A stretch of 24,415 bases of DNA from RGIG5270 sp045538635 (lineage in GTDB: Bacteria > Verrucomicrobiota > Lentisphaeria > Victivallales > Victivallaceae), in assembly GCA_045538635.1 (NCBI GenBank), contig JAZSRU010000171.1:1-24415 (forward strand), in the 5' to 3' direction. The position numbers were made by a program, and so were the translations under genes. This document shows, one piece after another, positions 22,116 to 24,415 of this stretch (positions are counted from its first letter, which is position 1; each line of letters begins with the position of its first letter). A model generated the notes under the pieces. It made no database searches and was not told where the DNA came from. It was given only the letters and a program-made list of their open reading frames with translations.

Positions 22116-23432
22116 ATGAATCTTTTCAAACTGTACAAAAAAATTCCGCTGATTTATTTAAATCTCGGAGCTTTTGTTCTCGGATGTATTGCAGGACTCA
22201 TTATTTACCAAATAGGTAAAAATTGCGGTACAGATACACTCAAAAACATCATTTCAATCATATCACCTTTCGGCAATATCCTCGTTTATATGCTGAAAAT
22301 GATTGTGATCCCAATTATTTTCTTCTCCCTTATTTCCGGTGCATCCGGTATGCCGACCAAAACCTTCGGCAAAATGGGGCTCGGAGTCTGCGGATGGTAT
22401 TTTTTCACCTCGCTGTACGCCGCAATTTTCGGTACAATCGTTGCCATATTTTTCAATCCCAGCCTGAAAAAAGCATCATCTCTGGCTGAAAACATGATGG
22501 CGCAGGTAACTGCAATGCAGAGTAATTCAATCAATGCCGGCAATGCATTTCTGAATATTCTTTACGGCTTATTTGCCAATCCGTTCAAAGCACTTGCTGA
22601 CGGCAATTTTCTGCCGATTATTGTTTTTGCAATTCTTTTCGGACTTGCCGCCAAAATCGTACTCGACAGCACCGAAGACGAATATACAAAAACTTCCATT
22701 ACTGCAATGCTCAATGTTGTTGAAGGCTGTCAGAAAACAATGTTCAAAATCATCGAATGGGTTATGAATTACTTCCCAGTCGGAATTTTTGCATTGACAA
22801 CCTGCTGTTTTGCATCTTACGGCATCGCGCTTTTCCAATCCTATTTGCAGGTTGCCGGCTGTGTGATTGTCGGTATCCTGCTGATGCTGTTTATATGTTA
22901 CCCCGCATTCATTGCCATTATTTGCAAAGTCAATCCCTATCCGATACTTTGGCAGTTGCGCGAACCGATTCTGACCGCATTTGTAACCCGTTCCAGCGCG
23001 GCGACATTGCCGGTTTCCATGCGTACAGTTGAAGAAAAACTCCATGTCCGCAAAGAACTTTCCGGCTTCACCCTCTCACTCGGTGCGACAATCAATATGG
23101 ACGGAGTCTGCATCCATTTGCCGGTTTTTGCCGTTCTCGCTGCCAATCTCTTCGGTTTTGAAATGACATTCGGGCAAATCTTCTTTATAGTAATCAGCGT
23201 TGTATTTGCTTCGGTCGGAGCCGGTGGTGTACCGGGCGGCAGTATTTTTCTGCTGTTCATGGTACTTGCCGGACTTAATCTCACTCCGGCGCAGACTTCA
23301 ACCATTATCGCGCTCGCGCTCGGCATAAATCCTCTGCTTGATATGTTTGAAACCGCCTGCAATGTCACCGGGGATAATGTCGGAACTTATGTTGTCGGCA
23401 AAAAACTCGGCATGATAAACAAAAACAAATAA
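22116..23432 (+). CDS. Dicarboxylate/amino acid:cation symporter (DAACS, GltP/DctA-like)
   Basis: A 438-residue inner-membrane transporter with about eight hydrophobic segments and two re-entrant hairpins. Key motifs are TRSSAATLP (291-299, the serine-rich hairpin), NMDG (327-330), GAGGVPGG (368-375) and NVTGD (416-420), all typical of the glutamate/C4-dicarboxylate:H+/Na+ symporter family. Residues 1-31 hold the first membrane helix; no cleavable signal is present. The Arg found in DctA/GltP to bind the side carboxylate is not at its usual place in TM8 by eye, so the substrate could be a neutral or hydroxy acid. AAGG lies 9 bases before ATG. It probably imports the substrate of the dehydrogenase upstream. 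Confidence 0.93.
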   Translation: MNLFKLYKKIPLIYLNLGAFVLGCIAGLIIYQIGKNCGTDTLKNIISIISPFGNILVYMLKMIVIPIIFFSLISGASGMPTKTFGKMGLGVCGWYFFTSLYAAIFGTIVAIFFNPSLKKASSLAENMMAQVTAMQSNSINAGNAFLNILYGLFANPFKALADGNFLPIIVFAILFGLAAKIVLDSTEDEYTKTSITAMLNVVEGCQKTMFKIIEWVMNYFPVGIFALTTCCFASYGIALFQSYLQVAGCVIVGILLMLFICYPAFIAIICKVNPYPILWQLREPILTAFVTRSSAATLPVSMRTVEEKLHVRKELSGFTLSLGATINMDGVCIHLPVFAVLAANLFGFEMTFGQIFFIVISVVFASVGAGGVPGGSIFLLFMVLAGLNLTPAQTSTIIALALGINPLLDMFETACNVTGDNVGTYVVGKKLGMINKNK

Positions 23433-23454
23433 TTCTTAACAGGTTGAGAGAAAA

Positions 23455-24273
23455 ATGAAACTTACATTTTTAGGTACGGCCGCCGCAGAAGCACAGCCTG
23501 CTTTTTTCTGTGAATGCGACACATGCCGTTATGCCCGCGAACACGGCGGCAAAGACGTCCGCAAAAGAAGCTGTTATCTGCTCGATGATGACACTTTTAT
23601 TGATTACGGGCCGGACATCAACGCTCAAGTCATGATGTACAATATCGACTGGACCAAAATCGAGCGGATATTATTTACCCACGCCCACGCGGATCATCTC
23701 GATCCGGTTGAATTGATGTGGCGCAAAAAAGGTTTTTCCAAAGTCAGCCGGAATCTCGACATTTACGGAGATACTGCCGTCCATGAACGAATCAAAGAAA
23801 AAGTTCAATATGAAGACGCATTGCTGACTGAACATCAAATAGCTCCCGGAACTGTTTTCCAAGCCGGAGATATGGAAATACTCGCACTCCGCGCCTCTCA
23901 TGATCCGCAATCAACTCCACTCAATTATGTCATCAGCCGCAACGGCAAAACAATACTTATCGCCAATGATACCGGATTATGGCAGGAAGAAAATTGGGAT
24001 TTACTGAAAAATTACGGCAAAAAAATCGATCTTGCCATCATTGAATGTACCATGGCGTTTTACCATATTGAGTCATCATTATACCATTTAAGTCCAAAAT
24101 ATACAGTGCAATTCCGCGACCAGCTGTTTGAAAACGGAGTAATGAATGATAATGCCCGCTGTATTACTACTCATTTTTCTCATAACGGCGCGCCATTGCA
24201 AAAAGATATGGAAGCATATTTTCTGCCCGAAAACATCACTGTCGCATACGACGGCATGACTGTTGAAATATAA
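23455..24273 (+). CDS. Metallo-beta-lactamase-fold hydrolase, PhnP-like
   Basis: A 272-residue protein with the MBL metal motif THAHADHLD (H76, H78, D80, H81), plus H149, D172 (ANDTG) and H240 (TTHFSHNG). The N-terminal cysteines C19, C21, C24 and C40 (CECDTCRYAREHGG) match the zinc-binding insert of PhnP-type phosphodiesterases, which cleave cyclic phosphate and related esters. No phosphonate genes are nearby, so the true substrate is likely another phosphodiester or a lactone from the sugar pathway. It starts 22 bp after the symporter, is the last gene of the operon, and is followed by a terminator. Confidence 0.87.
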   Translation: MKLTFLGTAAAEAQPAFFCECDTCRYAREHGGKDVRKRSCYLLDDDTFIDYGPDINAQVMMYNIDWTKIERILFTHAHADHLDPVELMWRKKGFSKVSRNLDIYGDTAVHERIKEKVQYEDALLTEHQIAPGTVFQAGDMEILALRASHDPQSTPLNYVISRNGKTILIANDTGLWQEENWDLLKNYGKKIDLAIIECTMAFYHIESSLYHLSPKYTVQFRDQLFENGVMNDNARCITTHFSHNGAPLQKDMEAYFLPENITVAYDGMTVEI

Positions 24274-24280
24274 AAAATCC

Positions 24281-24317
24281 ATCCCTGTCCCTGAAATTTC
24301 AATGGCAGGGATTTTTT
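24281..24317 (+). terminator. Rho-independent terminator of the glycoside-hydrolase operon
   Basis: ATCCCTG (24281-24287) pairs with CAGGGAT (24306-24312), followed by six T. It is located 8 bases after the MBL-gene stop. Confidence 0.8.
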
Positions 24318-24327
24318 GTATCTGTGC

Positions 24328-24364
24328 AAAAAAAATAAACGGCAGGGTCATGACTTCTGCCGTT
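24328..24364 (-). terminator. Rho-independent terminator for the convergent gene beyond the right edge
   Basis: AACGGCAG pairs with CTGCCGTT around an 11-base loop that itself contains GTCATGAC; read on the minus strand it is followed by TATTTTTTTT. Confidence 0.75.
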
Positions 24365-24378
24365 CATTTTACAGCGTT

Positions 24379-24415
24379 TCAATATGCCCACTCCTCAAAA
24401 GACATATTTTCCCGC
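24379..24415 (-). CDS. C-terminus of a gene entering from the right (partial)
   Basis: The last 11 codons (RENMSFEEWAY) and stop TGA of a minus-strand frame open to the window edge. The main support is the strong minus-strand terminator just downstream. It is too short to name. Confidence 0.45.
   Translation of the reverse strand, partial: RENMSFEEWAY

Overview
This is a Gram-negative-type bacterial chromosome segment, probably from the PVC group. A Lentisphaeria/Victivallales-like gut bacterium is my best guess, from the very large GH106-like glycoside hydrolase, the DHDPS-family aldolase locus, sigma-54 promoters and purine-rich dispersed hairpins. The taxonomy is inference, not proven by any marker gene here. 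No rRNA, tRNA or CRISPR array was seen.

Left part, 1-6543, minus strand: a tightly packed operon of seven genes. In transcription order it encodes a tandem AAA+ ATPase, a SprT-like zinc metalloprotease, an ankyrin/DUF932-like protein, an SF2 helicase, a small helical protein, a single-HKD phospholipase-D-family protein, and an FtsK/SpoIIIE-like ATPase cut by the window edge. Genes 1-6 overlap or abut. The operon is preceded by a clear sigma-54 (-24/-12) promoter and two palindromic 15-bp sites 21 bp apart, placed as an enhancer for a sigma-54 activator. This is the most interesting system in the window: an inducible protease, unfoldase, helicase and nuclease-family set that could act on damaged or protein-blocked nucleic acid.

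6544-9300: a second sigma-54 unit. Divergent sigma-54 promoters at about 7705 (minus) and 7925 (plus) flank one copy of the same palindrome. The minus promoter drives a small secreted protein and an unknown protein. The plus promoter drives a frameshifted repeat protein and a Cys-based protein phosphatase. A 5'-truncated sigma-54 activator lies at 12658-13191.

9300-13300: an accessory zone. It holds a Cys-rich small protein, a very AT-rich two-gene unit (unknown protein plus PD-(D/E)XK nuclease) that looks horizontally acquired, a sirtuin, and the activator remnant. Four copies of a purine-rich hairpin element with a conserved tail are scattered between 7957 and 12643.

13300-24415: ordinary metabolism. 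A GntR/FCD regulator precedes a DHDPS/NAL-family aldolase, an SGNH-hydrolase remnant and two related Cys-rich proteins resembling ATC hydrolase. On the minus strand are a HAD phosphatase and a polysaccharide deacetylase. A plus-strand operon then encodes a GH106-like glycoside hydrolase, a tartrate/D-malate dehydrogenase-family enzyme, a dicarboxylate symporter and a PhnP-like metallo-hydrolase, ending at a Rho-independent terminator. This half is consistent with uptake and breakdown of acidic sugars or dicarboxylates released from glycans.
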